This document shows positions 56,578 to 64,000 of a stretch of DNA of 64,000 nucleotides, piece after piece; position 1 is the stretch's first letter; every line of letters starts with the position of its first letter. A model generated the notes under the pieces. It was not told the origin of the DNA. It did no database searches and saw only the letters and a list, made by a program, of their open reading frames with translations. The position numbers and the translations under genes were made by a program. Source of the stretch: G965215145 sp965215145. Lineage in GTDB: Bacteria > Bacteroidota > Rhodothermia > Rhodothermales > JANQRZ01. The stretch is taken from positions 2,108,001-2,172,000 of the forward strand of contig OZ244038.1 in NCBI GenBank assembly GCA_965215145.1, written 5' to 3'.

Positions 56578-57255
56578 TTAGGCGCCGGTGCCGTCGAGGC
56601 CGGGCGCGTTGGTCGCCTCGCGGTCGCGGGCGACGCGGTCGGACTCGGAGGGGACGTCGTGGTGGGGGCGGTCCGCCGTGAGGGGGCGGTCGTCGCGGAA
56701 GAGCGGGAGCTCCTCCTTCTTCTTCTCCGCCCGCTTGAACAGGACGAGTGCGGCGATGGCGAAGAGGATCGTGTAGAGCAGCCACCCGAGGAACAGCGAG
56801 GCGCTGAGCGAGAGCCAGATCGAGAAGAGGGCCGTGAACAGGAACCCCCCCATGAAGAACGCCGCCAGCGCCGCCACGAGCCCGGCGCCCGCCGCGAGGC
56901 CGTACGCCTTGAGGAGCTCGGTGAGCTGCGCCTTCAGCGCGTCGATCTGGTCCTTGACCTCCCGCTTCGTCAGCGCGATCCGCAGCTCGATCCAGTCGGT
57001 GATGCTGTTGGCGATGCCCTCGGCGTGGTCCTGCACGCGGGCGAGCTTGCCCTTGTGGACGGGGAGCTGGAACCGCTCGTCGGTGATCGGCGCGGCGGAG
57101 CCGGTGACGGGGGCCGGCACCTCGGGGAGCGGCGCCACGCGCGGGGGCTCGGAGGGGGGAGGGTCGGCGAGGGGGGGGAGTTCGGAGGCCGTCGGGCGGA
57201 AGTCGGCCCGGGGGGGCTCGGGCGGCAGCGGATCGGGGCGGGGCGGATCGGCCAT
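56578..57255 (-). CDS. Phage-holin-superfamily membrane protein (PF07332-like)
   Basis: The 225-residue product has a proline-rich disordered N-terminus, then IELRIALTKREVKDQIDALK and two helices (AAGAGLVAALAAFFMGGFLF; LSLSASLFLGWLLYTILFAI) followed by a charged tail. This is the layout of the holin-superfamily proteins encoded in many non-phage chromosomes with DUF3618-type genes. No phage genes are near, so lysis is not implied. Confidence 0.75.
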   Translation of the reverse strand: MADPPRPDPLPPEPPRADFRPTASELPPLADPPPSEPPRVAPLPEVPAPVTGSAAPITDERFQLPVHKGKLARVQDHAEGIANSITDWIELRIALTKREVKDQIDALKAQLTELLKAYGLAAGAGLVAALAAFFMGGFLFTALFSIWLSLSASLFLGWLLYTILFAIAALVLFKRAEKKKEELPLFRDDRPLTADRPHHDVPSESDRVARDREATNAPGLDGTGA

Positions 57256-57306
57256 GGGTGAGGGGCTGACGGGAGGGGTGGCGCAATCTACTCACCACGC
57301 GGGGGA

Positions 57307-57314
57307 TAGTTTGC
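57307..57314 (+). promoter_or_regulatory. TANTTTG promoter-like element (nfu)
   Basis: GATAGTTTGC lies 47 bases before the nfu-like ATG. Confidence 0.4.
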
Positions 57315-57360
57315 GCCGCGCGCCGTGTGCCAGCCCGCTCCTCGCTCAGCCTTCACCGCC

Positions 57361-57639
57361 ATGCCGCCCTTCACCGTCCAGCCCACCCCGAACCCCGACA
57401 GCCTGAAGTTCACCGCCACGGCGGGCGCGTTCATCGAAGGCGGGATGGGCGTCTACGCCAGCGCGGTGGGGGCCGCGGACGACCCGCTCGCGGCGGCGCT
57501 CTTCGCCGTGGACGGCGTCGCCAACGTGCTCGTGCTGCCGGCCTTCCTCACCGTCACCAAGCGCCCCGACGCCGACTGGAACGCGGTGTTGCCTAGCGTC
57601 GAGGCGGTCCTGACAGAGCACCTCTCGGGCGGGTCGTGA
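57361..57639 (+). CDS. Nfu N-terminal domain protein
   Basis: The 92-residue product is the Nfu/NifU N-terminal domain alone: PFTVQPTPNPDSLKFTATAG, then LFAVDGVANVLVLPAFLTVT and WNAVLPSVEAVLTEHL. It lacks the CxxC iron-sulfur scaffold domain that full Nfu proteins have. Single-domain forms are common in Bacteroidota and may help Fe-S transfer. Confidence 0.85.
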   Translation: MPPFTVQPTPNPDSLKFTATAGAFIEGGMGVYASAVGAADDPLAAALFAVDGVANVLVLPAFLTVTKRPDADWNAVLPSVEAVLTEHLSGGS

Positions 57640-57668
57640 GTCGTGGGTGATGAGTTGTGAGTCGTGGG
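57638..57668. repeat. GAGTTGTGAGTCGTGGG repeat, left
   Basis: Two tandem GAGTCGTGGG words around GTGATGAGTTGT. Its approximate complement lies at 58134-58173, so the gene between is bracketed by inverted repeats. Confidence 0.6.
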
Positions 57669-58104
57669 CTATGAACTGATGCGGACGATGAGACGCCTTC
57701 GAGAGCCAAGCCGCATCGACCTTTTGTTCAGCAGGGGGTTCCCCCTTCTACTCATAGGGATGCTCGCCTACGCGATCTACGCGGTCGCCCACATCGACGA
57801 CTACATCATGCCGGTCCGGCCGAGTTGGAGGCCAGCATCGATTCCGGCAGCGGCCGCGTGGCACGGCAATCGGGGATTCAAAGAGGGGATATGGACCGCG
57901 TGTAACGCGACGGACAAGGTTGGCATTTGCAGATGCCAGATGTGGAGCGAGGGTGGACACAGCAGCCGCGTCGGGCATTTTGCATATGTGGGAGAGGGCC
58001 GAGCGCCCGAGAGTCCAGAGATTGAGCGGCGGCTAGAGTGGCGGACGATCTATCTCCGCGATGGCGGGCGGCTCGAGTACGTGCCTGGGTCGGGAAGTCA
58101 ATAA
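57664..58104 (+). CDS. Small membrane-anchored protein of unknown function
   Basis: The 146-residue product has one membrane helix near the N-terminus (GFPLLLIGMLAYAIYAVAHI) and an external part with three cysteines (TACNATDKVGICRCQMWSEG) and a basic tail. No family is recognised. Its base composition is lower in GC than the neighbours, and it is bracketed by GAGTTGTG-type inverted repeats, so it may be acquired. The start is uncertain: GTG 57664 or ATG 57679. Confidence 0.5.
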   Translation: MGYELMRTMRRLREPSRIDLLFSRGFPLLLIGMLAYAIYAVAHIDDYIMPVRPSWRPASIPAAAAWHGNRGFKEGIWTACNATDKVGICRCQMWSEGGHSSRVGHFAYVGEGRAPESPEIERRLEWRTIYLRDGGRLEYVPGSGSQ

Positions 58105-58133
58105 CGATGCTTGCCGTCCGGGCTCACCGCTCT

Positions 58134-58173
58134 CGAACTCACAACCCAGAACTCGGAACCCACAACTCAATAC
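58134..58173. repeat. GAGTTGTG-type repeat, right (inverted)
   Basis: CGAACTCACAACCCAGAACT and CGGAACCCACAACTCAATAC are in opposite orientation to the unit at 57638. The right edge overlaps the last codons of the aeRF1-like gene. Confidence 0.6.
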
Positions 58174-59252
58174 CGCAGCAGCGCCGCGACGTGGCCGGCC
58201 TCGGCGAGGCCGTCGAAGGGGTCGGTGAAGTCAGCCTCGGCGCTCGTCGTCGCCAGGAGCTCGACGAGCTCGTTGACGAGGTCCACGCCGAAGAGGTCCT
58301 TGGCGCCGCAGGCGTAGCACGTCTCCGGGCGGCCGTGGGCGAGGTGGCCGCAGGCCCGGCACCGCGAGCCGTCGATCTCGGCGTCGCGCTCTACCAGCAT
58401 CACCTCGACGCGGCCCTGCTGCGCGGCGGCCAGCACGTCGGTGGCGCCGGTGACGGCGAGGCCGTGGCTGAGGTAGCCGGCGCGGATCCGCTCCCACAGA
58501 TCCTCCTCACTCTTCCGCTCGGCGTTCTCGTACAGGTCGAACGCGGCCTGCTCGACGGCGCCCTCCCCCTCCCCCACGTCGATGGAGCGCTCGCCGACGA
58601 GCCGCTCCCGCATCGGGTTCGAAAGCGCCGCGGCGACGGCCTGCATCGCCTCGTCGGAGCCGAGGAGGACGAGCCGCGCGAAGGGGGTCTCGTCGTAGAG
58701 CTCGTCCAGCGTCTTCGCCACGTCCGTCGCGTAGTGCTCCAGCTCCTTCTCGCGGCGGCGGGCGTAGCGCTTCTGGCTCCAGCCCCCCTTCTTCACCCGG
58801 TTCTTGACGTCGCCGCGGACGCGGTCCTCGGACTCCATCTCGCCGGCGCTGACGAGGAACACCTCGGCGGCCGTGTTGTCGGCGACGACGACGGCGAAGT
58901 CCTCGTACTCGTCTTCCAGCTCAGCCAGCGGGCGGATGTACGGGGAGTCGTCCACGCGCACGAGCGTCTCGACGGCCACGGGGAGGTCGTGGGCCCGGGA
59001 GAAGTCGGCGGCCCAGCAGGCGAAGACGGCGCGGCTCTCGCCGTCGAACGCCCCTTCGAGCAGCGGCCCGATGAGCTTCACGTTCTCCTCGAAGTGCTCA
59101 AGCTCGGTGGGGTGCTCGCTGAGGAACGAGCGGATCTGGCTGAAGCGCTGGTCGAGGAGGCCGCGGTCGTCCTCGGAGGCGAGGTAGACGCTGAGGAAGG
59201 CCCGCTCGGGCACGTCGGGCTCGGCGAGAGCGCGGAGGTCGAAGTCGAACAT
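58167..59252 (-). CDS. Bacterial archaeo-eukaryotic release-factor-like (aeRF1/Vms1-type) protein
   Basis: From ATG 59252 the product is 361 residues. FLSVYLASEDDRGLLDQRFS resembles the N-terminal eRF1-like domain, and KKGGWSQKRYARRREKELEH is the signature of the bacterial aeRF1 group, where GGWSQ stands in the place of the eRF1 GGQ loop. A pelota/L7Ae-like end with zinc cysteines (SRCRACGHLAHGRPETCYAC then GAKDLFG) completes it. Such proteins are proposed to release or rescue stalled peptidyl-tRNA. The open frame continues upstream to 60383 within rpsA, but that is spurious. Confidence 0.8.
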   Translation of the reverse strand: MFDFDLRALAEPDVPERAFLSVYLASEDDRGLLDQRFSQIRSFLSEHPTELEHFEENVKLIGPLLEGAFDGESRAVFACWAADFSRAHDLPVAVETLVRVDDSPYIRPLAELEDEYEDFAVVVADNTAAEVFLVSAGEMESEDRVRGDVKNRVKKGGWSQKRYARRREKELEHYATDVAKTLDELYDETPFARLVLLGSDEAMQAVAAALSNPMRERLVGERSIDVGEGEGAVEQAAFDLYENAERKSEEDLWERIRAGYLSHGLAVTGATDVLAAAQQGRVEVMLVERDAEIDGSRCRACGHLAHGRPETCYACGAKDLFGVDLVNELVELLATTSAEADFTDPFDGLAEAGHVAALLRY

Positions 59253-59338
59253 AGGGGGGTCGGGGTGGCAGGGAGAGGGGCGACTGGGGAAGGGCCGCGC
59301 TCTAACGACGGCGCTCGCTGCGCGATTCGGACAGGCGC

Positions 59339-59380
59339 AAAAAAGCCGGGGGCGGCGCCTCGTGACGAAGCGCCGCCCCC
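59339..59380 (-). terminator. Intrinsic terminator of rpsA
   Basis: Reading leftward, GGGGGCGGCGC and GCGCCGCCCCC form an 11-base perfect stem followed by GGCTTTTTT. It lies 25 bases past the rpsA stop. It is the clearest terminator in the window. Confidence 0.92.
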
Positions 59381-59404
59381 GTGGGTGCATGTGCGCGGGT
59401 CGGA

Positions 59405-62254
59405 TCAGCCGGCCTTGTCGGCCACGTCCTCGGCGTCCTCGCCGGTGACGGTGGCGTCGGCCTGGCCCATCTCGGCCGACTCGCCCTCCGCGTCGTCTTC
59501 GCCGGTGAGTTCGGCGACGGCCTCGTCGGCGGGCTGCTCCAGCACGTCCGGCACATCCACGTCCGACGGCTGCTCGACGCCCTGGCCGGCGTACTGCGGC
59601 TCGGCAGCCGAGCCGCTGGCGGGCGTCTCGTCGTCGGTCGCGGCCTCGGCCTGCCCGGCGAGGCCCTCGGTGGGCATCGGGGCGTCCTTGAGCGCGGCCT
59701 GGTTCTTCTCCGACGGCGGGTAGTCCCCGCCCTCCTCGACGCGCTGCGAGCGCTCCTTCGGCGGGTTCTGGCCGGTCCGCGTGCCGTCCGAGGGGTCGGC
59801 CTCCTCGTCCGGGTCGGTGCCGAGCGTGCCGCGGTTCGCCGTGCCGACGGCGCCCTCCATCTCGGAGGCGGCCGGGCCGGCGGTGGTCGGCGGGTTCTGC
59901 TCCTCGGGCTGCGCGGCCTCGACGGGCTTGCTCTGCGCCTCGCTGGGCGCGGCGCCCTCCGCCTCGGCTTCTTGCGCCTCCATCTTCGCCTTGAGGGCTT
60001 CGAGGCCGGTGAGCTCGCCGAGCGTGGCGGGGCCGCGGGAGGACTCCTCGGCCTCCTGGAACTGGCGGACCTCGCGGCGCTCCTCCTTGAGCTGCTTCGA
60101 CTTCTCGAACCGCTCGGCCTGCTTCTCGGCGCGCTCGGAGGCGCGGCGGCGGGCGGTCTCGGAGAGGATGATGTCGCGGTCCCGCTTGTCGAGGCGGATC
60201 ACGCGGACGGCGAGCTCGTCGCCCTCGACGTAGCCGTTCGTGCCGCCGCGCTCGAGCTGGCTGGCCGGGATGAACCCCGGCGCCTCCAGCGGGAGCTCGA
60301 CGCGGAGCCCGTCCGGCGTCACCTCGGTGACGAGGGCCGTCGTGTCGGTGTCCTCGGCGTAGGCCGTCGCGTACTGCTGCCACGGGTCGGTCTGGACCTG
60401 CTTGTGGCCGAGGCTAAGCCTGCGCTGCGCGATGTCGATGTCGAGCACGATGACCTCCAGCTCCTGGCCCTTCTTGACGACCTCGGAGGGGTGCTTGACC
60501 CGCTTCGTCCACGAGAGGTCCGAGACGTGGACCAGCCCGTCGATGCCGGGCTCGAGCTCGACGAAGGCGCCGAAGCTCGTGATGTTGCGCACGGCGCCGG
60601 TGAGGATCTGCCCGACGGAGTAGCGCTCGACGAGGCCCTCCCACGGGTCGGGCTCGAGCTGCTTGATGCCGAGGGAGATCTTCTTGTCCTCCTCGTCGAC
60701 GTTGAGCACCTTCACGTCCACGATCTGCCCGAGCTGCACCTTCTGGGTGGGGTGCTTGATGTGCTCGGTGTAGCTCATCTCGGAGATGTGGACGAGCCCC
60801 TCGATCCCCTTCTCGAGCTCCACGAAGGCGCCGTAGTCGGTGATCGAGACGACGCGGCCCTGGACCGTCTGGCCCTCGGCGAACCGCTCGGCGATGTTCT
60901 CCCACGGGTGCGGCTGGAGCTGCTTCAGGCCCAGCGAGATCCGCTGCCGCTCCTTCTCGTAGTTGAGGACGACGACGTTGAGCTCCTGGTCGAGCTCGAC
61001 GACCTCGGAGGGGTGGCCGACGCGGCCCCACGAGAGGTCGGTGATGTGGAGGAGCCCGTCGACGCCGCCGAGGTCGATGAAGACGCCGAAGTCGACGATG
61101 TTCTTGACCTGGCCCTCGAGGATCTGCCCGACCTCGAGCGTGTCGAGGATCTTCTCGCGCTGCGCCTTCAGCTCCTTCTCGACGAGCGCCTTGTGGCTGA
61201 CGACGACGTTGCCGTTGGCGGGGTTCGTCTTGACGACCTTGAACTCCATCGTCCGCCCGAGGTAGGCGTCGAAGTCGCGGACGGGGCGGGCATCCACCTG
61301 GGAGCCGGGGAGGAACGCCTCCTGGCCGAGGAGGTCCACGATCATGCCGCCCTTGATGCGGCGCACGATGGTGCCCTCGAGGACGCCCTCGTTCTCGAAG
61401 GCGTCGTTGATGATCTGCCAGCGACGGACGGTGTCGGCCTTGTCCTTCGAGATGACGGGCTGCCCGAGCCGGTCCTCCTTCCGCTCCAGGAACACCTCGA
61501 CGGTGTCCCCGACCTCGAGCACCTCGCGGAACTCGTTCTTCGAAACGGTGCCGGTGCTCTTGAACCCGAAGTCGACGAGGATCTCCTTCTCGCCGATGGA
61601 GACGACGGTGCCCTCGACGATCTCGCCCTCCTCGACGGCCGAGAGCGAGCCCTCGTACATCGCGAGGAGGTCCTCGTCCTTGTCCTCGGGCTCGTCGGGG
61701 TCCTTCCGGCTCTCGTAGGCCTCGAGGTCGGCGAGGGTGATGACCTCGCCCTGGATCTCGCCGGTGTAGCCGAGGGAGCCGCCGGTGTGCTGGAGGTCGT
61801 CGGCGCTCTGGAGCGCGACGGGGGCGTCGGCGTCGACGGTCTCGGAGGAGCCCTCGATCCGCTCGGCCACGTCCTCGACGGCGTCGCTGACGGCGTGGGC
61901 CACGTCGGCGGCCTTCTCCTTGACGGCCTCGACGGCGGACTCGGCCGCCTCGGTCACCGCCTCGGTGGCGTCCTCGATCAGGTCGCCGGCCGCCTCGACG
62001 GCGTCCTCGACGCGGTCGGTCACGGCCTCGGCCGCCTCGGCGACGGCCCCCTTCGCGCGGTCGATCAGCGAGGCCTTCTCCTCGGCGGCGGGCGCTTCGG
62101 CGGCCTCGGCGGCGGGTGCGGCGCCGTCGCCCTGCGGCTCGGCGTCGGGGTCCACCTGCTCGAGCGTGGTGGGCGGGGCGTCGGTGATGCTGGACTCGGG
62201 GGACTGCCCCTCGGCCGTCTCCTCGGGCCGGGTCGGGTTCAACTCTTCTGCCAT
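59405..62254 (-). CDS. rpsA: 30S ribosomal protein S1, with N- and C-terminal extensions
   Basis: From ATG 62254 the product is 949 residues, far longer than the usual 550-600. The core (about 170-730) has six S1 repeats with the normal motifs (EGTVVSIGEKEILVDFGFKS; GQVKNIVDFGVFIDLGGVDG; GRVVSITDYGAFVELEKGIE; GAVRNITSFGAFVELEPGID). The first 150 residues are an unusual amphipathic repeat (AKGAVAEAAEAVTDRVEDAV then EAAGDLIEDATEAV), like LEA or YtxH helices. The last about 190 residues are acidic and disordered. It precedes a strong terminator. Confidence 0.92.
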   Translation of the reverse strand: MAEELNPTRPEETAEGQSPESSITDAPPTTLEQVDPDAEPQGDGAAPAAEAAEAPAAEEKASLIDRAKGAVAEAAEAVTDRVEDAVEAAGDLIEDATEAVTEAAESAVEAVKEKAADVAHAVSDAVEDVAERIEGSSETVDADAPVALQSADDLQHTGGSLGYTGEIQGEVITLADLEAYESRKDPDEPEDKDEDLLAMYEGSLSAVEEGEIVEGTVVSIGEKEILVDFGFKSTGTVSKNEFREVLEVGDTVEVFLERKEDRLGQPVISKDKADTVRRWQIINDAFENEGVLEGTIVRRIKGGMIVDLLGQEAFLPGSQVDARPVRDFDAYLGRTMEFKVVKTNPANGNVVVSHKALVEKELKAQREKILDTLEVGQILEGQVKNIVDFGVFIDLGGVDGLLHITDLSWGRVGHPSEVVELDQELNVVVLNYEKERQRISLGLKQLQPHPWENIAERFAEGQTVQGRVVSITDYGAFVELEKGIEGLVHISEMSYTEHIKHPTQKVQLGQIVDVKVLNVDEEDKKISLGIKQLEPDPWEGLVERYSVGQILTGAVRNITSFGAFVELEPGIDGLVHVSDLSWTKRVKHPSEVVKKGQELEVIVLDIDIAQRRLSLGHKQVQTDPWQQYATAYAEDTDTTALVTEVTPDGLRVELPLEAPGFIPASQLERGGTNGYVEGDELAVRVIRLDKRDRDIILSETARRRASERAEKQAERFEKSKQLKEERREVRQFQEAEESSRGPATLGELTGLEALKAKMEAQEAEAEGAAPSEAQSKPVEAAQPEEQNPPTTAGPAASEMEGAVGTANRGTLGTDPDEEADPSDGTRTGQNPPKERSQRVEEGGDYPPSEKNQAALKDAPMPTEGLAGQAEAATDDETPASGSAAEPQYAGQGVEQPSDVDVPDVLEQPADEAVAELTGEDDAEGESAEMGQADATVTGEDAEDVADKAG

Positions 62255-62479
62255 GAGATTGGTTGGGGGGAGGGCCGCAGTCCTGCCGGGGCGCGTCGGG
62301 CGCGGAGCAGGCCGAGAGCCTGCGGCTCGGGGGTGGGTTTGGGTTGGACATCCCCCCTCCCTCGGCGTCTCGGACGCGCACGGTCGGGGGCCTTCGGTGT
62401 GAGCGGTGCTAGAGGGCGTTGTTTTCGAGGGGTAACGAGGGGTACCCCTCATCCCCCGGTGGGGTTCTGCGGGCCGCGC

Positions 62480-63169
62480 TCAGGCGGCGGCGCTACCGGC
62501 CGCCCCGGAGCGCTCGTGGATCAGGGCGACCACGCGCTCGACCTGGTCGTCGATGGAGAGGCCGGTGGTGTCGAGCTCGACGGCGTCGGCGGCCTTTCTC
62601 AGGGGGGCCACGGCGCGGCCGGCGTCGCGGGCGTCGCGGGCGCTGATGTCGGCGGCGACGGTCTCGAGCGAAGCCGCCTCCCCCTTCGCGGTCATTTCGG
62701 CGTGGCGGCGCGCGGCGCGGGCGCCCTCGTCGGCCACCATGAACACCTTGAGCTCGGCGCCGGGGAAGACGACGGTTCCGATGTCGCGGCCCTCGACGAC
62801 GACGCCGCTGCCCTCGTGCTCGCGGGCCACGCGGCGCTGCTCGGCGAGCATCCGGTCGCGGACGGCGGGGAGGGCGCTGACGCGGCTGGCGGCGTCGCTG
62901 ACGGCGGCGGTGCGGATGCGGCCCGTGACGTCGCGGCCGTCGAGCAGGACCCGGACGCCGTCGTCGTCGCGCTTGAGGTCGAGGCGAAGGTCGTCGAGCA
63001 CCTCGTCGGCGGCCTCGGCGGTGATGGGCCGGCCGCGGTCGAGGAACGCGAGGGCCACGGCGCGGTACATCGCGCCGGTGTCGAGGTAGAGCCATCCCAA
63101 CCGCGCGGCGACGCGGCGCGCCGTCGTGGTCTTACCGGAACCGGCCGGGCCGTCGATGGCGACGATCAC
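62480..63169 (-). CDS. cmk: Cytidylate kinase
   Basis: From GTG 63169 the product is 229 residues (E. coli Cmk is 227), with the P-loop VIVAIDGPAGSGKTTTARRV, LYLDTGAMYRAVAL, VVEGRDIGTVVFPGAELKVF and the LID region RRHAEMTAKGE. It phosphorylates CMP and dCMP. The cmk-rpsA order is conserved in many bacteria. The longer in-frame start at 63283 adds non-family residues. It lies 225 bases upstream of rpsA on the same strand. Confidence 0.93.
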   Translation of the reverse strand: MIVAIDGPAGSGKTTTARRVAARLGWLYLDTGAMYRAVALAFLDRGRPITAEAADEVLDDLRLDLKRDDDGVRVLLDGRDVTGRIRTAAVSDAASRVSALPAVRDRMLAEQRRVAREHEGSGVVVEGRDIGTVVFPGAELKVFMVADEGARAARRHAEMTAKGEAASLETVAADISARDARDAGRAVAPLRKAADAVELDTTGLSIDDQVERVVALIHERSGAAGSAAA

Positions 63170-63377
63170 AGGCGGAGTGGGGGGATGCGGGGTTACGGAA
63201 ACGGGAAGCGGAAAAGGTACGCGCTCCTCCTCCCCGCTTCTGGCCCCACCGCCCCGCCTCCGGCGGCTTCGCGTGTAGTTCACCCCGGAGCGGGTAGGCG
63301 TGGGCGAGGCAGGGCGTGCGAGCGTGCCCCTGCGGTAATTCTTTTCCCTTCTTTCTCTCCTCCGCTCATCCTCTCCC

Positions 63378-63962
63378 TCACCCCCCGACGGTGGTGCTGA
63401 CGATGGTGATCTCGCCGGGGTAGCGGATCGGGCCGAGGGGGGTGTTCACCGTCGGGCTGGCGCGGAGGGCGACGTCCTGCTGCCCTTCCCCCGCCACGGC
63501 GAGGCCGAGCTCGACGAGGTTCTGGAGGTTGCGCCCGAAGAACTCGATCAGGTCGAGCTCCATCGAGATCGGGAGGACGGCCTCGGTGCCGGGCTCGATC
63601 AGGCGGTCGTCGTTGAAGATGCCGCTGATGGTCTCGGTGTCGTCGAGCAGCAGGGTCCAGTCGAGCTCGAGCAGCCGGGCGGCGACGGCGTTCTCGGCCG
63701 GGTTCTCGGCGCCGACGTTGAGGACGAACGAGAGCGGCATCTCCCCGCGGGCGAGCGCCACCCCGAGCCGGGCCGTGCCCGCGATGCCGATGTCCTCGTA
63801 GGAGCGCACCCGGTCGAGGTCCACGCCCGCCATGTCCACGTCCTCGACGTCGTTGATGGCGAACTCGACCTGCCGGAGCGCGGCGAACTGCTGGAGCGTG
63901 GAGCAGCCGGCGATGAGCAGGGGCGAGAGCAGCAGGAGGAGCAGGGCGGAGCGGAGACGCAT
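63378..63962 (-). CDS. LEA14-like (WHy domain) lipoprotein
   Basis: The 194-residue product has a lipobox (LSPLLIAGCSTL) and then a beta-sandwich typical of LEA type 2/WHy proteins: VDLDRVRSYEDIGIAGTARL, ALARGEMPLSFVLNVGAENP, AENAVAARLLELDWTLLLDD, VLPISMELDLIEFF. Bacterial relatives sit in the envelope and are linked to desiccation or stress. It fits with the LEA-like helix on ribosomal protein S1 next door, though no link is shown. Confidence 0.8.
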   Translation of the reverse strand: MRLRSALLLLLLSPLLIAGCSTLQQFAALRQVEFAINDVEDVDMAGVDLDRVRSYEDIGIAGTARLGVALARGEMPLSFVLNVGAENPAENAVAARLLELDWTLLLDDTETISGIFNDDRLIEPGTEAVLPISMELDLIEFFGRNLQNLVELGLAVAGEGQQDVALRASPTVNTPLGPIRYPGEITIVSTTVGG

Positions 63963-64000
63963 CGGAACGGGTTTGCAGTGGTGGAGGCAGAAGGCGCATG

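Noticed and set aside
56578..57255. Prophage, suggested by the holin-superfamily protein
   Set aside because: No other phage gene is nearby, and this holin-like family is commonly chromosomal with DUF3618-type partners.
59253..60383. An N-terminal extension of the aeRF1-like frame by about 377 codons
   Set aside because: It runs antisense-frame through rpsA and the rpsA terminator. The true start is the ATG at 59252, where the family sequence begins.
59381..63400. A 1339-codon open frame on the + strand across rpsA and cmk
   Set aside because: It is an antisense shadow in GC-rich DNA. The opposite strand encodes unmistakable S1 and Cmk proteins, and the frame's residues are low-complexity (LDLLVLL, VEHLHV) with no family match.

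Overview
The window is GC-rich bacterial chromosome (about 70% GC by eye) and points to a member of Rhodothermota/Bacteroidota, for example Rhodothermales near Rubricoccaceae or Salinibacter. The reasons are four secreted proteins ending in type IX secretion (T9SS) sorting domains, no recognisable Shine-Dalgarno sequences, a recurring GTANNTTNC element 20-100 bases before many starts that resembles the Bacteroidota -7 box, a CrtI/CrtO-type oxidoreductase next to a lycopene cyclase, and many lipoproteins. Most of it is ordinary core genome, cut by short accessory patches. No tRNA, rRNA or CRISPR array was recognised.

Layout: 1-4.1 kb carries envelope genes (the end of a TolB-propeller/Omp85 barrel, a BamB-like lipoprotein, a PEGA protein). 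4.3-7.9 kb is an accessory patch: three tandem 19-20 base repeats, a strongly AT-rich orphan gene bounded by integron-like core words, an IS110 transposase, and two toxin-antitoxin pairs (HicAB; DUF2281-like/MazF-PemK-like). 8-11 kb holds yqeY and cvpA, followed by a 2 kb insert whose far end repeats the last 18 codons of cvpA with only synonymous differences. 11.2-17.8 kb is DNA repair: SbcC, a class II photolyase and a frameshifted cryptochrome/photolyase. 18-29.3 kb has T9SS cargo proteins, pruA and an Xre/RES toxin-antitoxin pair. One cargo gene contains a 19-G tract. 29.3-36.7 kb is housekeeping: a LolC/E-type permease, a peroxiredoxin, a pta/macro-domain/glycosyltransferase operon, purC and a thiD-like gene. 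A tyrosine recombinase sits alone at 36.9 kb with a dif-like 11-6-11 sequence just upstream. 38-41.4 kb has carotenoid genes and a MoeB-rhodanese gene. 41.4-58 kb mixes envelope, transport and TPR genes, an EnvC-like protein, a PpiD-like chaperone, dapF, phoH, an MBL hydrolase, a Nudix hydrolase and nfu. The window ends with an aeRF1-like gene, an unusually extended ribosomal protein S1 gene, cmk and a LEA14-like lipoprotein.

The most unusual signal is a 12-base word, C(C/T)GTTATTGCAA. It occurs eight times exactly over its ten-base core, plus three one-mismatch copies, inside unrelated genes and between genes. All eight copies left of 36.01 kb point one way and all three right of 37.3 kb point the other. 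The switch falls at the tyrosine recombinase and dif-like site. This fits a replication-polarised or uptake-type chromosomal word with the window spanning a replichore boundary, but that is inference. Several kinds of interspersed palindromes, two CTAG-bounded MITE-like elements and a family of long hairpins occupy the intergenic spaces.
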